From DATCLS01 sp036563805 (lineage in GTDB: Bacteria; Actinomycetota; Acidimicrobiia; Acidimicrobiales; VFJN01), in contig DATCLS010000068.1 of NCBI GenBank assembly GCA_036563805.1, positions 9,904-73,903 of the forward strand: DNA of 64,000 nucleotides, given 5' to 3'. The notes under the pieces are model-generated. The model made no database searches and was not told the origin of the DNA. It worked only from the letters and a program-made list of their open reading frames with translations. The position numbers and the translations under genes were made by a program. Each line of letters begins with the position of its first letter. Position 1 is the first letter of the stretch. Shown here one piece after another: positions 51,620 to 59,475 of the stretch.

Positions 51620-51930
51620 CCGGCTCGGCTCAGCACGCCGTCGGCGGCCTCGGGGACGTCGGCGCTGGCCGCGCGGGCGGCGCGGACCGCCGCCTCCAGC
51701 GCCCGGTGGGCAGCGAGGACCTCTCGGGCCGCCGCCACGTACGCCTCGCCCACCCGGGTGAGCGTCGTGCCCTGCCCGCTGCGGTGGAACAGCCGGGCGC
51801 CGACCCGGGCCTCGATGGCGGCGACGGCCCGCGACAGCGCCGACTGGCTCACATGTAGGTCGGCGGCGGCGCGCCGGAATCCGCCCCGCTCGGCGACCCC
51901 GACGACGAACTCCAGGTGGTGAAGGTTCAC
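51616..51930 (-). CDS. LysR-type DNA-binding domain protein lacking an effector domain
   Basis: A 104-residue protein. Residues 1-62 are a complete LysR winged helix-turn-helix (MNLHHLEFVVGVAERGGFRRAAADLHVSQSALSRAVAAIEARVGARLFHR), followed by the linker helix and about 20 Ala-rich residues. LysR proteins are usually near 300 residues; the substrate-binding domain is absent. Its TGA overlaps the HyuA ATG, so the truncation is integrated in the operon. It may be a decayed regulator or a functional domain-only repressor. Confidence 0.85.
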   Translation of the reverse strand: MNLHHLEFVVGVAERGGFRRAAADLHVSQSALSRAVAAIEARVGARLFHRSGQGTTLTRVGEAYVAAAREVLAAHRALEAAVRAARAASADVPEAADGVLSRAG

Positions 51931-51959
51931 GGGCGGCTCCCCCCGGGGCCGGACTACTC

Positions 51960-51995
51960 TTAATCAACCGTTTCAAGCGATCAGTTTAATCACCC
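51960..51995. promoter_or_regulatory. Direct repeats TTAATCA in the LysR/alcohol dehydrogenase divergent promoter
   Basis: TTAATCAACC (51960-51969) and TTAATCACCC (51986-51995) are spaced 26 bases apart, start to start, in the only AT-rich patch of the divergent intergenic region. It is a candidate binding site for the short LysR protein or another regulator, and holds promoters in both directions. Confidence 0.45.
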
Positions 51996-52011
51996 GATCG
52001 GAGGGGGATCC

Positions 52012-53184
52012 ATGGAGACGCCGGGACAGGCCGGACAGAGCCGGGAGGCGCGGGCCGTCGTGCTGCGCTCGCTGGAGGAGGGGCCCCGGCTGGAGACGGT
52101 GACAATCGACCCGCCCCGTCCGGGCGAGGTGCTCGTGCGGGTGGCGGCGTCGGGCGTGTGTGGGTCCGACCTCCACGTGCTCGCCGGCCGGTCCGAGGCC
52201 ATGACGCTGCCGGTGGTCCTGGGGCACGAGGGGGCTGGGGTCGTCGAGGCGGTGGGGGACGGCGTCACCTCCGTCGCCGAGGGCGACCACGTCGTGATCG
52301 CCCTCTACGGGCCCTGCCACCGGTGCGGGCCGTGCTCGGTCGGGCGCTTTCCCCAGTGCGAGGGGCCCGAGCGGGTCCAGGCGATCGTGGGCCGCATGGC
52401 CGACGGCTCGACCCGGCTCCGTGGCACCGACGGCGAGCCGCTCCACCCCATGGTGGGCGCTGGCACGCTGTGCGAGCGGGCGGTCGTGCGGGAGGCCCAG
52501 GTCGTGCGCATCGACCCGGCCGTGCCGCTGGAGCTCGCCTGCCTGGCCGGCTGCGGGGTCACGACCGGGGTGGGGGCCGTGTTCAACACGGCCCGGGTCG
52601 AGCCCGGCCAGACGGTGGCGGTGGTGGGGTGCGGCGGCGTCGGGCTCAACGTGGTCCAAGCCGCCCGGGTCGCCGGCGCCGGGGCCGTCGTCGCCCTCGA
52701 CACCAACCCGGCCAAGCTCGAGCTGGCGGCCAAGCTCGGCGCCACGGCCACGGTGACCGTGCCGGCCGGCCCCGGCGACGGTGCCGACGGCTCCGGAGCC
52801 CCCGACATCGCCGGGCTGCTCGCCCCGGTCGTGCCGGGCGGCGTCGACGTGGCCTTCGAGGTGGTGGGCCAGCCCGAGCTCATCGCCCAGACGTTCCGGG
52901 CCGTCCGCCCGGGCGGCACGTGCGTCATGGTCGGCTCGCCCCCGCCGGGGTCCACCATCCCCATCGATGGGCGGGCGCTGTTCGCCGACCGCCGGGTGCT
53001 CGGCTGCCTGGGCGGTGGGAACGTGCCGGCCCGCGACATCCCCCGCATCCTGGACCTCTACCGGCAGGGCCGGCTCGACCTCGACGCCCTGGTGTCGGCC
53101 CGCCGCCCGCTGGAGGAGTTCGCGGCGGCCATCGACGAGACCCGCCGGGGCGAGGTCGCCCGCAGCGTCGTGCTGCTGGCCTGA
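52012..53184 (+). CDS. Zinc-dependent alcohol dehydrogenase (MDR family)
   Basis: A 390-residue zinc alcohol dehydrogenase. The catalytic Zn site is GVCGSDLHVLAG and GHEGAGVVEAVGDGV. The structural Zn loop is CHRCGPCSVGRFPQCEG with four cysteines. NAD binding is in AVVGCGGVGLNVVQAARVAGAGAVVALDTN, where the Asp favours NAD over NADP. It should oxidise an alcohol to an aldehyde or ketone. GGAGGGGG precedes the ATG. It is divergent from the LysR/hyuAB operon. Confidence 0.93.
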   Translation: METPGQAGQSREARAVVLRSLEEGPRLETVTIDPPRPGEVLVRVAASGVCGSDLHVLAGRSEAMTLPVVLGHEGAGVVEAVGDGVTSVAEGDHVVIALYGPCHRCGPCSVGRFPQCEGPERVQAIVGRMADGSTRLRGTDGEPLHPMVGAGTLCERAVVREAQVVRIDPAVPLELACLAGCGVTTGVGAVFNTARVEPGQTVAVVGCGGVGLNVVQAARVAGAGAVVALDTNPAKLELAAKLGATATVTVPAGPGDGADGSGAPDIAGLLAPVVPGGVDVAFEVVGQPELIAQTFRAVRPGGTCVMVGSPPPGSTIPIDGRALFADRRVLGCLGGGNVPARDIPRILDLYRQGRLDLDALVSARRPLEEFAAAIDETRRGEVARSVVLLA

Positions 53185-53219
53185 CCGTCGGCCTCCCGGC
53201 CGGCGGCGGCCCGGCGGGC

Positions 53220-53301
53220 GCTCAGCCGGCCGGCCGCTCAGCCGGCCGGCCGGAACCCGGCGGACGCCCTCCCGGCCGGCCGCTCAGCCGGCCGGCCGGA
53301 A
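53220..53301. repeat. Repeated GCTCAGCCGGCCGGC sequence at a gene end
   Basis: A 21-base segment beginning CGCTCAGCCGGCCGGCC occurs at 53235-53255 and 53281-53301, with a shorter copy at 53220-53234. The rightmost copy contains the stop (TCA on plus strand, 53284-53286) and last codons of the DUF35 gene, so the 3' end of that gene appears to have been copied into the intergenic gap. Palindromic CCGGCCGG cores could also act as a hairpin terminator. Confidence 0.55.
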
Positions 53302-53721
53302 GTAGGGCAGCGTCGTGCCGTCCGCCCGGTCCTCGAACACCACCTCGACCGGCAGGCCGACCCGGCAGGCCTCCGGCGGGCAGTCGACCAGGCCGGTGTG
53401 GACGAACGGGCCCTCGTCCAGCCGCACCACGGCCACGATGTAGGGCACGCGGTCGGCGTGCTGGGCCGTGTAGGCGTGGTGGTACACGGTCCAGGTGTGG
53501 AGGGTGCCGGTCCCGGCGGCCGGCACCCAGGCCATGGCGTCGCCGCCGTGCTCCACGCAGCAGGTGGCCGGCCAGTACGCCCGGCCGCAGACCTCGCAGC
53601 GGTGGACGAGCAGCTCGTGGCGGCGGCAGGCCTCCCAGAAGGGACGGTCGAGCTCGTCCGGCGCCCCGGCCGGCAGCGGGCCGGCCCCGGCGTCCGTCTC
53701 GGTACTCGTCTCCGCGCTCAT
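53284..53721 (-). CDS. Zinc-ribbon/OB-fold (DUF35) acyl-CoA-associated protein
   Basis: A 145-residue DUF35 protein. An N-terminal helix precedes a rubredoxin-like zinc ribbon (HRCEVCGRAYWPATCC, Cys42, Cys45, Cys54, Cys55), followed by an OB fold with TLHTWTVYHHAYTAQHADRVPYIVAVVRLDEGP. DUF35 proteins form complexes with thiolase-like partners or acyl-CoA hydratases and shape their active sites. The ATG overlaps the thiolase stop (ATGA), so the two are a complex. Confidence 0.92.
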   Translation of the reverse strand: MSAETSTETDAGAGPLPAGAPDELDRPFWEACRRHELLVHRCEVCGRAYWPATCCVEHGGDAMAWVPAAGTGTLHTWTVYHHAYTAQHADRVPYIVAVVRLDEGPFVHTGLVDCPPEACRVGLPVEVVFEDRADGTTLPYFRPAG

Positions 53722-54884
53722 CGGTCCACCCCCAGGATCAGCGTGGCGTGCGTCGAGGTGTTCTGGATGCCGCCGTGCCCGCCGTGCCCGGTGACCAGGG
53801 CGACCTCGGCCCCCTCCACCTGGGTGGCCCCGCCCTCGCCCCGCAGCTGCCAGACGGCCTCGCAGATGGCGGTGAAGCCCGTGCAGTAGAAGCCCGAGTG
53901 CTGGCCGCCGCCGGTGTTGGTGGGGATCGTGCCGCCGACCCGGGTGGCGCCCGACTCCACGAACGGCCCGCCCTCGCCCGGCCCGCAGAAGCCGTAGGCC
54001 TCGAGCTGCATGATCACCGAGATCGTGAAGGGGTCGTAGATCTGGGCGACGTCGATGTCGTCGACGGTCACGCCGGCCTGGCCGAAGGCGGTGGCCTTGG
54101 CCGGGGCGACGTCGTCGTGCAGGTCCCACACCTCGCCGCTCCACCAGTTGCGGAGCTGGTGGCCGCTGCCCGCCCCCAGCACGGTCACGGGGCGGCACGG
54201 CAGGTCCCGCGCCCGCTCGGTCGTCGTGACCAGCACGACCACGCCGCCGTCGGTGTCGCGGCAGCAGTCGAGCAGCCGCAGCGGGTCGACGATGAGCCGG
54301 GACGCCTGGTGGTCCTCGATCGTGATCGGCTGGCCGTAGCCGACGGTGCCGGGCCGGTCGACGGCGTGGCTGCGGGCGGCGACAGCCACGGCGCCGAGGT
54401 GGCGGGACGTCGTCCCGTACCGCTCCATGTGGCGCCGGGCGTGGAGGGCGTGGGCGCCGGCCGCGCCGATCAGGCCGTACTCGCCGCCGTAGCCGTAGGC
54501 GAAGTCGCCGTAGCCGCCGGCGCTGCCGTCCGCCCGGCGCAGGAACCCGCCGGTGGGGGCCGAGGCGTAGCCGCAGGCCACCACCTCGGCCTGGCCCATG
54601 GCGATGGCGCCCATCGCGTTGATGATCGACCACGCCGGCGTCGCACCCCCGGTCTGCATCGTGTAGCCGAAGCGGGGTGCCAGGCCGAGGTGGCGTAGGT
54701 CCTCGAACATCTCGCTGGAGGTCCCGATGTAGCCGTCGACGTCGGCCCGGGTCAGGCCGGCGTCGGCCAACGCCGCTTCGAGCGCCCGTCGGCGCAGCTC
54801 GCGGGGCGGGAGGCCCAGGTGGCGGCCCTGCTCGGTGACCCCCAGGCCGGCGATGCAGTACTGCCCTGGTCGAAAGCCGGTCAT
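53718..54884 (-). CDS. Thiolase-like protein, probable Ltp2-type aldolase partner of DUF35
   Basis: A 388-residue thiolase-fold protein. The N-terminus (QYCIAGLGVTEQGRHLGLPPRELRRRALEAALADAGL) and C-terminal TNTGGGQHSGFYCTGFTAICEAVWQLRGE are typical of SCP2-type thiolase-like lipid-transfer proteins. The usual nucleophilic Cys position reads TGGATPAWS (78-86), without Cys, so it is not a standard thiolase. Together with the DUF35 partner it matches the Ltp2-type retro-aldolases of steroid side-chain degradation. A cleavage role on a CoA ester is inferred. Confidence 0.85.
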   Translation of the reverse strand: MTGFRPGQYCIAGLGVTEQGRHLGLPPRELRRRALEAALADAGLTRADVDGYIGTSSEMFEDLRHLGLAPRFGYTMQTGGATPAWSIINAMGAIAMGQAEVVACGYASAPTGGFLRRADGSAGGYGDFAYGYGGEYGLIGAAGAHALHARRHMERYGTTSRHLGAVAVAARSHAVDRPGTVGYGQPITIEDHQASRLIVDPLRLLDCCRDTDGGVVVLVTTTERARDLPCRPVTVLGAGSGHQLRNWWSGEVWDLHDDVAPAKATAFGQAGVTVDDIDVAQIYDPFTISVIMQLEAYGFCGPGEGGPFVESGATRVGGTIPTNTGGGQHSGFYCTGFTAICEAVWQLRGEGGATQVEGAEVALVTGHGGHGGIQNTSTHATLILGVDR

Positions 54885-54964
54885 CGAGGCGACCCTAACG
54901 GGAAAAGCGGCTCTGACCAGCGAAAACGCGATGCAACTGCTCGATCACCGTAGCGTGGCGGGCC

Positions 54965-56035
54965 GTGGACGACCGACCCGACGACCGACCCGTTGACGAG
55001 CGACCGGTGGACCAGCGGCCCGGGGACGAGCGGGCCGACGAGGCGGCCGACGCCACCCCGACCCCGGACGACGGGACGCCGTGGTGGGGGACCGGGGCGG
55101 CCGCCACCCAGTGCGAGGGCGCGGCGCCCCGGGCCGACTGGGCGGGGTGGGAGGCCGACGGGCTCGTCCCGCCGTCCCGCGACGGCAACGGCTTCCGGAC
55201 CCGGTACGCCGACGATCTCGAGCTGTTCGCCGCCCACGGCCTGCGCCGGTACCGGCTCACCGTCGAGTGGGCGCGACTCGAGCCCCACGAGGGCCGCTGG
55301 AACACGGAGGAGGTCGACCACCTCGTCGCCGTCCTGCGGGCCGCCCGGGCCGCCGGCGTCGAGGTGTGGGCCTGCCTGCTGCACGGCACCGCGCCCGGCT
55401 GGTTCACCGACGATCGCCGGGGCTGGCTCGACGACAAGGCGGCCCGGCTCGACTGGCCTCGGCACGTCGACCGGGTGGCCGAGGCGATCGGCGACCTGGT
55501 GGCGGGGTGGATCCCCATCCACGACCCCGACCTGCAAGCCCGCCTCGGCTTCCTCGACGGCGTTTTCCCGCCCGGCCGGCGCGACGAGGACGACCACCGC
55601 GACGCCCGCGCCGCGCTGCGCCGGGCCGAGGACGAGGCCGCCCGGCTCCTGCACGGCCCCCACCCCGTGGCGGTGGCGCTCCGGACCGACGACCCGGCCC
55701 GGGAGGCGGGCGACCTCCTGGTCGTGAACGCCGTCGTCCCCGAGGTCGAGCGGGCGCTGGAGCGGGCCGCCGACGCCGCCCCCGACGCCGAGCTGCTGGT
55801 CGTCGTCGGCGACCCGGACACGAGCGTCGACCACGACGAGCGGGGCGCCCGGCTGCGCCGGGCCCGGGCCACGGTCGACGAGGCGGCCCGGGGCGGGCTG
55901 GCCGTGCGGGGAGCGTTCGTGCTGCCCGCGGTCGACGGCTACGAGTGGCACCGGGGCTTCGACGCCCACCTGGGGCTGTTCGACCGCGACCGCAACCCCC
56001 GCCCGGCGGTGGCCGAGCTGGCCCCGGCGGGGTAG
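54965..56035 (+). CDS. Glycoside hydrolase family 1-like protein without recognisable catalytic glutamates
   Basis: A 356-residue protein. After a 35-residue Asp/Arg/Pro tail it follows the GH1 barrel: GTGAAATQCEGA (43-54), YADDLELFAAHGLRRYRLTVEWARLEP (81-107), WACLLHGTAPGWF and VRGAFVLPAVDGYEWHRGFDAHLGLFDRDRNPRPA (314-348). At the acid-base site GH1 has NEP, but here WIPIHDPD gives HDP (186-188). At the nucleophile site GH1 has TENG, but LLVVVGDPD (278-285) lacks Glu. It is about 90 residues shorter than a typical GH1. It may bind a sugar or be a new activity. Confidence 0.72.
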   Translation: MDDRPDDRPVDERPVDQRPGDERADEAADATPTPDDGTPWWGTGAAATQCEGAAPRADWAGWEADGLVPPSRDGNGFRTRYADDLELFAAHGLRRYRLTVEWARLEPHEGRWNTEEVDHLVAVLRAARAAGVEVWACLLHGTAPGWFTDDRRGWLDDKAARLDWPRHVDRVAEAIGDLVAGWIPIHDPDLQARLGFLDGVFPPGRRDEDDHRDARAALRRAEDEAARLLHGPHPVAVALRTDDPAREAGDLLVVNAVVPEVERALERAADAAPDAELLVVVGDPDTSVDHDERGARLRRARATVDEAARGGLAVRGAFVLPAVDGYEWHRGFDAHLGLFDRDRNPRPAVAELAPAG

Positions 56036-56091
56036 ACGGCGCCGGCGGGCCGGCCCGAAGCGTGTAGGCCGGGCGCCCGAACGCGACGGTG

Positions 56092-57594
56092 TCAGGCCCG
56101 CGCCGGTTGGCGGGCGGTGCGCTCGGCCCGCTCGGGCACGAGCTCGTAGATCAGCTGGTAGGCAAACAGGCTGGGCATCACCCGGGTGGCGACGCGGTCG
56201 ACCCGGCGAGCCACCCGCCGCAGCGTGCCCTCGCGGCGCTCGCCGGCGTCGCCCCCGTCGCCGCCCTGGCCCCGCTCGACCACCTCGAGCGGCAGGCCGG
56301 TGACCGTGCGGCGGGCGACCCGCCAACCGTGCTCGCGGGCCAGGCGCTCGAAGCTCCGCTGGGTGAAGAACCGCAGGTGGGTGCGGTCGAGGATGCCGCG
56401 ACGGTCGTAGTCGAACCGGCCGGTCAGCACCCGCAGGCGCGGGTACCAGTGCACGAAGTTGGGGATCGACGCCACCAGCACCCCGCCGGGGGCCAGCAGG
56501 TCGTGGGCCTCCTCGAGGATCTGCTCGGGGCGCCGGACGTGCTCGAGCACGTCGGCGGCGACGATGGCGTCGAACGTGCCCTCGACCTCGGGCGGGAGGC
56601 CGGCGTCGAGGTCGTGCTGCACGAACCGGTCGACCCGGTCCTTCACGCCCTCGGCCGCGGCGATGTCGACCCCGACCACGTGGTGGCCGGCCTCCCGCAG
56701 CTGCTGGGCGACGTAGCCGTCGGCGCACCCCAGGTCGAGCACCCGGCCGGCCGGGCGGTCGCGCAGCCAGCCCACGATCTGGCCGTGCGAGCTGCCGTCG
56801 GAGCCCTTGGCCTCGTAGGTCTGGCTGGCGAAGGCCAGCTCGCCGGTGCCGAAGCCCATCTTGTGGGCCCGGTAACGCAGCACGTCGCGCGTGACGAGCC
56901 GGGCGTACTTCAGACCGTTCACATACGAGATCTCGTCGCCGTAGAACGTGGGGATCGGGATCTCGACGATCCGTCGCCCGGCCTCGATCAGCTGGACGAT
57001 GATCTGGGTGTCGAAGTTGAAGTCGTCGTCGTTCTTCTCGAACGGCAGGCCCCGCAGCGCCTCGACGGAGTAGGCCCGGTAGCCGGAGTGCCACTCCGAC
57101 AGGTTGGCCCCGACCACCGCGTTCTCGAGCCGGGTCAGGATCTTGTTGCCGACGTACTTGTAGAGCGGCATGCCGCCCCGGCGGGCCGCGCCCGGCGTGA
57201 GCATGCGCGAGCCGAACACGGCGTCGGCCTCGCCCCGCTCGAGCGGCGCCACCATGTCGGGCAGCTTCTCGGGGGCGTACTGCCCGTCGCCGTGGACCAT
57301 GACGATGATGTCGAGCCCGCGCTCGATGGCCCAGCGGTAGCCGACCTTCTGGTTGCCGCCGTAGCCCAGGTTGCGGGGGTTGCGGACCACCTCGAGCGGC
57401 AGCGTCGGGTCGATCTGCCGGTAGCCCAGGCCGACGAGGTAGGTCGAGTCCGCGCTGTGGTCGTCGCTGACGAGGATGGCGTCGATGCGGGGCCGGAAGT
57501 CGCGGGGGATGCGGTCGAGGACGCGCGCCAGGGTGGCGGCGGCGTTGTAGGCGACCACGAGGATCCCGATACGGGGCTGCACGGGCGGCATCAT
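56092..57594 (-). CDS. GT2 glycosyltransferase fused to a SAM-dependent methyltransferase
   Basis: A 500-residue fusion. Residues 1-240 are a GT2 (dolichyl-phosphate mannose synthase-like) domain: IGILVVAYNAAATLARVLDRIP, VSDDHSADST, HGDGQYAPE. Residues 285-410 form a class I methyltransferase: RVLDLGCADGYVAQQLREAGHHVVGVDIA and AADVLEHVRRPEQILEEAHDLLAPGGVLVASIPN. GT2 domains of this kind transfer sugars from nucleotide or polyprenyl donors. The fusion suggests sugar attachment and methylation of one lipid or glycan. The start is one of two adjacent ATGs (57594 or 57591). Confidence 0.9.
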   Translation of the reverse strand: MMPPVQPRIGILVVAYNAAATLARVLDRIPRDFRPRIDAILVSDDHSADSTYLVGLGYRQIDPTLPLEVVRNPRNLGYGGNQKVGYRWAIERGLDIIVMVHGDGQYAPEKLPDMVAPLERGEADAVFGSRMLTPGAARRGGMPLYKYVGNKILTRLENAVVGANLSEWHSGYRAYSVEALRGLPFEKNDDDFNFDTQIIVQLIEAGRRIVEIPIPTFYGDEISYVNGLKYARLVTRDVLRYRAHKMGFGTGELAFASQTYEAKGSDGSSHGQIVGWLRDRPAGRVLDLGCADGYVAQQLREAGHHVVGVDIAAAEGVKDRVDRFVQHDLDAGLPPEVEGTFDAIVAADVLEHVRRPEQILEEAHDLLAPGGVLVASIPNFVHWYPRLRVLTGRFDYDRRGILDRTHLRFFTQRSFERLAREHGWRVARRTVTGLPLEVVERGQGGDGGDAGERREGTLRRVARRVDRVATRVMPSLFAYQLIYELVPERAERTARQPARA

Positions 57595-57705
57595 ACGAGG
57601 CGGGTGTGGCGGCCGTCCCCTGCGACCCTCACTCCCCGGAGGGGTGTCACTACCAGGAGAAACGATCGGGCAGACCGCTGGCGGACGGCCTGCGTAGGCA
57701 CCATT

Positions 57706-58395
57706 ATGTCTGCCATGGCTGGGAGAGGCGGACGACAGGACGCGGGCTTGGGCGTGCGGCCCGCGCCCCGGGCGGGCGCCGGGCCGACCGTCATCGCCGC
57801 CGGTCTGGTCGTGCTCGTGATCGGCCTCGGGTGGCTCAACCACAGCGGCCAGAGCGGCGACGGCAACACGCCGTTCGCCCGCGACGTGTCGCAGGCCATC
57901 GAGCGGGCCGAGGCGGTGGGCGAGATCCCCGGCAGCGAGCCGGCCCGGCCGTCGCAGCTCGACGGCGCCGAGATCGCCAACAGCGGGAGCGCCCCGCGGC
58001 GCACCACGTCGACCACGGTGGTCATCGACCCCGAGACCGGGCTGCGCATCACGGTCACCTTGCCCGCCGAAAGCGCCGCGGCCGGCCCGCCGTCCACCTC
58101 CGGCGGCTCGGGCACGACCGGGTCGGAAACGACCGAGGGCTCCGGCGGCGGCTCGGGCTCGGGTGGCAGCACGCCGGGCACCAGCGGGGACGGCGGCAGC
58201 GGCACGACGAGCCCGCCGTCGTCGGCCAACCCGCCCTCGACGAGCCCGCCGGCGACAGATCCGCCGGCGACGGATCCGCCGACCACCGACCCGCCCACGA
58301 CGGATCCGCCGACCACCGACCCGCCGACGACCGAGCCGTCGCCCGGCCTCATCGGTGGCCTCCTCGACGGCGTGCTCGGCCTGCTCGGCCTCTGA
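57706..58395 (+). CDS. Membrane-anchored Thr/Pro-repeat protein
   Basis: A 229-residue protein. One N-terminal membrane segment (TVIAAGLVVLVIGLGWLN, about residues 28-45) is followed by an extracellular part with VVIDPETGLRITVTLP, then Gly/Ser/Thr-rich sequence. Next comes an array of TDPPT/ATDPP pentads (about ten units), ending PGLIGGLLDGVLGLLGL, a hydrophobic C-terminal tail. The ATG at 57706 overlaps an AT-rich CATTATG stretch and may be leaderless. It is divergent from the glycosyltransferase fusion. Likely a cell-surface or secreted mucin-like protein; function unknown. Confidence 0.7.
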   Translation: MSAMAGRGGRQDAGLGVRPAPRAGAGPTVIAAGLVVLVIGLGWLNHSGQSGDGNTPFARDVSQAIERAEAVGEIPGSEPARPSQLDGAEIANSGSAPRRTTSTTVVIDPETGLRITVTLPAESAAAGPPSTSGGSGTTGSETTEGSGGGSGSGGSTPGTSGDGGSGTTSPPSSANPPSTSPPATDPPATDPPTTDPPTTDPPTTDPPTTEPSPGLIGGLLDGVLGLLGL

Positions 58396-58480
58396 TCGTC
58401 CGCCGCCGACTGATCGTCCGCCGACCGATCGTCCGCCGCCGACTGATCGTCCACGGGCTGATCGATCGTCCGCGGCTGAA
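58396..58480. repeat. Imperfect GATCGTCCGCC tandem repeats between convergent genes
   Basis: Units around CTGATCGTCCGCCGCCGA occur about five times (58396-58480) with 15- to 18-base spacing and small changes. They lie between the 3' ends of two convergent Thr/Pro-repeat genes. Units are too short and spacers absent, so it is not CRISPR. It may be slippage-derived or a bidirectional terminator/protein-binding array. Confidence 0.5.
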
Positions 58481-58593
58481 ACTCCACTGACCGCCCCGGG
58501 CTGCTGACCGCCGCTCGCCCCGCGCCGGCCCGGCCGGCGGGGAGACGGGGCCGACCGGGCCGGTGGGGCTGGGACAGCGGATGCGCCCGCGGC

Positions 58594-59307
58594 TCAGCCG
58601 CCGGCGTCCTTCGCCGTGGTGGTCGAGCTGCTCGACGTGCTCGACGTCGACGTCGAGGTGCTGGTCGAGGGCGGCGGCTCGGTCGTCGTCGTGGAGCCGT
58701 CCGTGGTCGTGGTGGTGGGCTCGGTCGTGGTGGTCGAGCCGTCCGTGGTCGTGGTGGTGGGCTCGGTCGTGGTGGTCGTCGAGCCCTCGGTGGTGGTCGT
58801 CGTCGGGCGGGTCGTCGTGGTGGGCCGCGTGGACGACGTCGTGGACGGGTGGGTCGGGCGGGGCCGGGTGGTCGAGGTCCCCGGTGCGTCGCCGCCCGGC
58901 GCGGGCGTGCCCGCGGCGAGCTCCCACCACCAGGCGATCGAGTGGAGCTCGACCGGCGTCAGCGTGGTCGTCGTGGCGTCGCCGTTCGGGGCCGTCGTCG
59001 TGGTCACCAGGCCGTCGTCCACGGTGACGAGCGTGCTCGGCCCGAACGGCACGGGCACGGCGGCCCGGCTCGTCGGCAGGTCGGCGTCGCGGAGGCCGCC
59101 GGTGATGGCGGTCACGCCGCCGGCGCTGTAGGGGATCGCGGCCCGCTCGCGGCGGTCGTCGCCCGCCGTGGCCAGCCAGCCGACGACCAGGGCCGTCAGC
59201 ACCAAGCCGGCGCCGCACACCTTCAGTACCGTCCCGCGGGGACGTGCCCGGTCACGGGCTCGCGCTCGGGCGCGTCGGGGGACTTTGTCCGCCTTCTTGG
59301 GGGGCAT
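58594..59307 (-). CDS. Membrane-anchored Thr-rich repeat protein
   Basis: A 237-residue protein. A basic start (MPPKKADKVPRRARARARDRARPRG) precedes one membrane helix (LKVCGAGLVLTALVVGWLATA). Then comes a 70-residue extracellular domain (IPYSAGGVTAITGGLRDADLPTSRAAVPVPFGPSTLVTVDDGLV...HSIAWWWEL). The rest is Thr/Ser repeats with recurrent TTTTTxGSTTTTEP units. The topology is positive-inside type II. The repeat copies differ by few bases, a sign of recent expansion. No family recognised. It is convergent with a second Thr/Pro protein. Confidence 0.72.
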   Translation of the reverse strand: MPPKKADKVPRRARARARDRARPRGTVLKVCGAGLVLTALVVGWLATAGDDRRERAAIPYSAGGVTAITGGLRDADLPTSRAAVPVPFGPSTLVTVDDGLVTTTTAPNGDATTTTLTPVELHSIAWWWELAAGTPAPGGDAPGTSTTRPRPTHPSTTSSTRPTTTTRPTTTTTEGSTTTTTEPTTTTTDGSTTTTEPTTTTTDGSTTTTEPPPSTSTSTSTSSTSSSSTTTAKDAGG

Positions 59308-59475
59308 AGATGGCCGATCCTCTAGTCGACGCGAGGCGGACTCGGTTACGTGCCGTGACTATGCCGCCCCGCAGAGTGTCGTGCGGACGGCACAATAGCG
59401 CGTAGCGCGTTCGCAATGCTCCTCAGAGTGGCGAAAGCCGACGGAGCGCGGTCTCGGGCGCCAGGTGCTCTGCGG

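Noticed and set aside
49319..51976. HyuA frame extended to 51976
   Set aside because: The extension is the antisense-frame shadow of the LysR-type gene; the ATG at 51619 couples exactly to the LysR stop.
58396..58480. CRISPR-like repeat array
   Set aside because: Units of 15-18 bases follow each other without unique spacers, and no cas genes are near.
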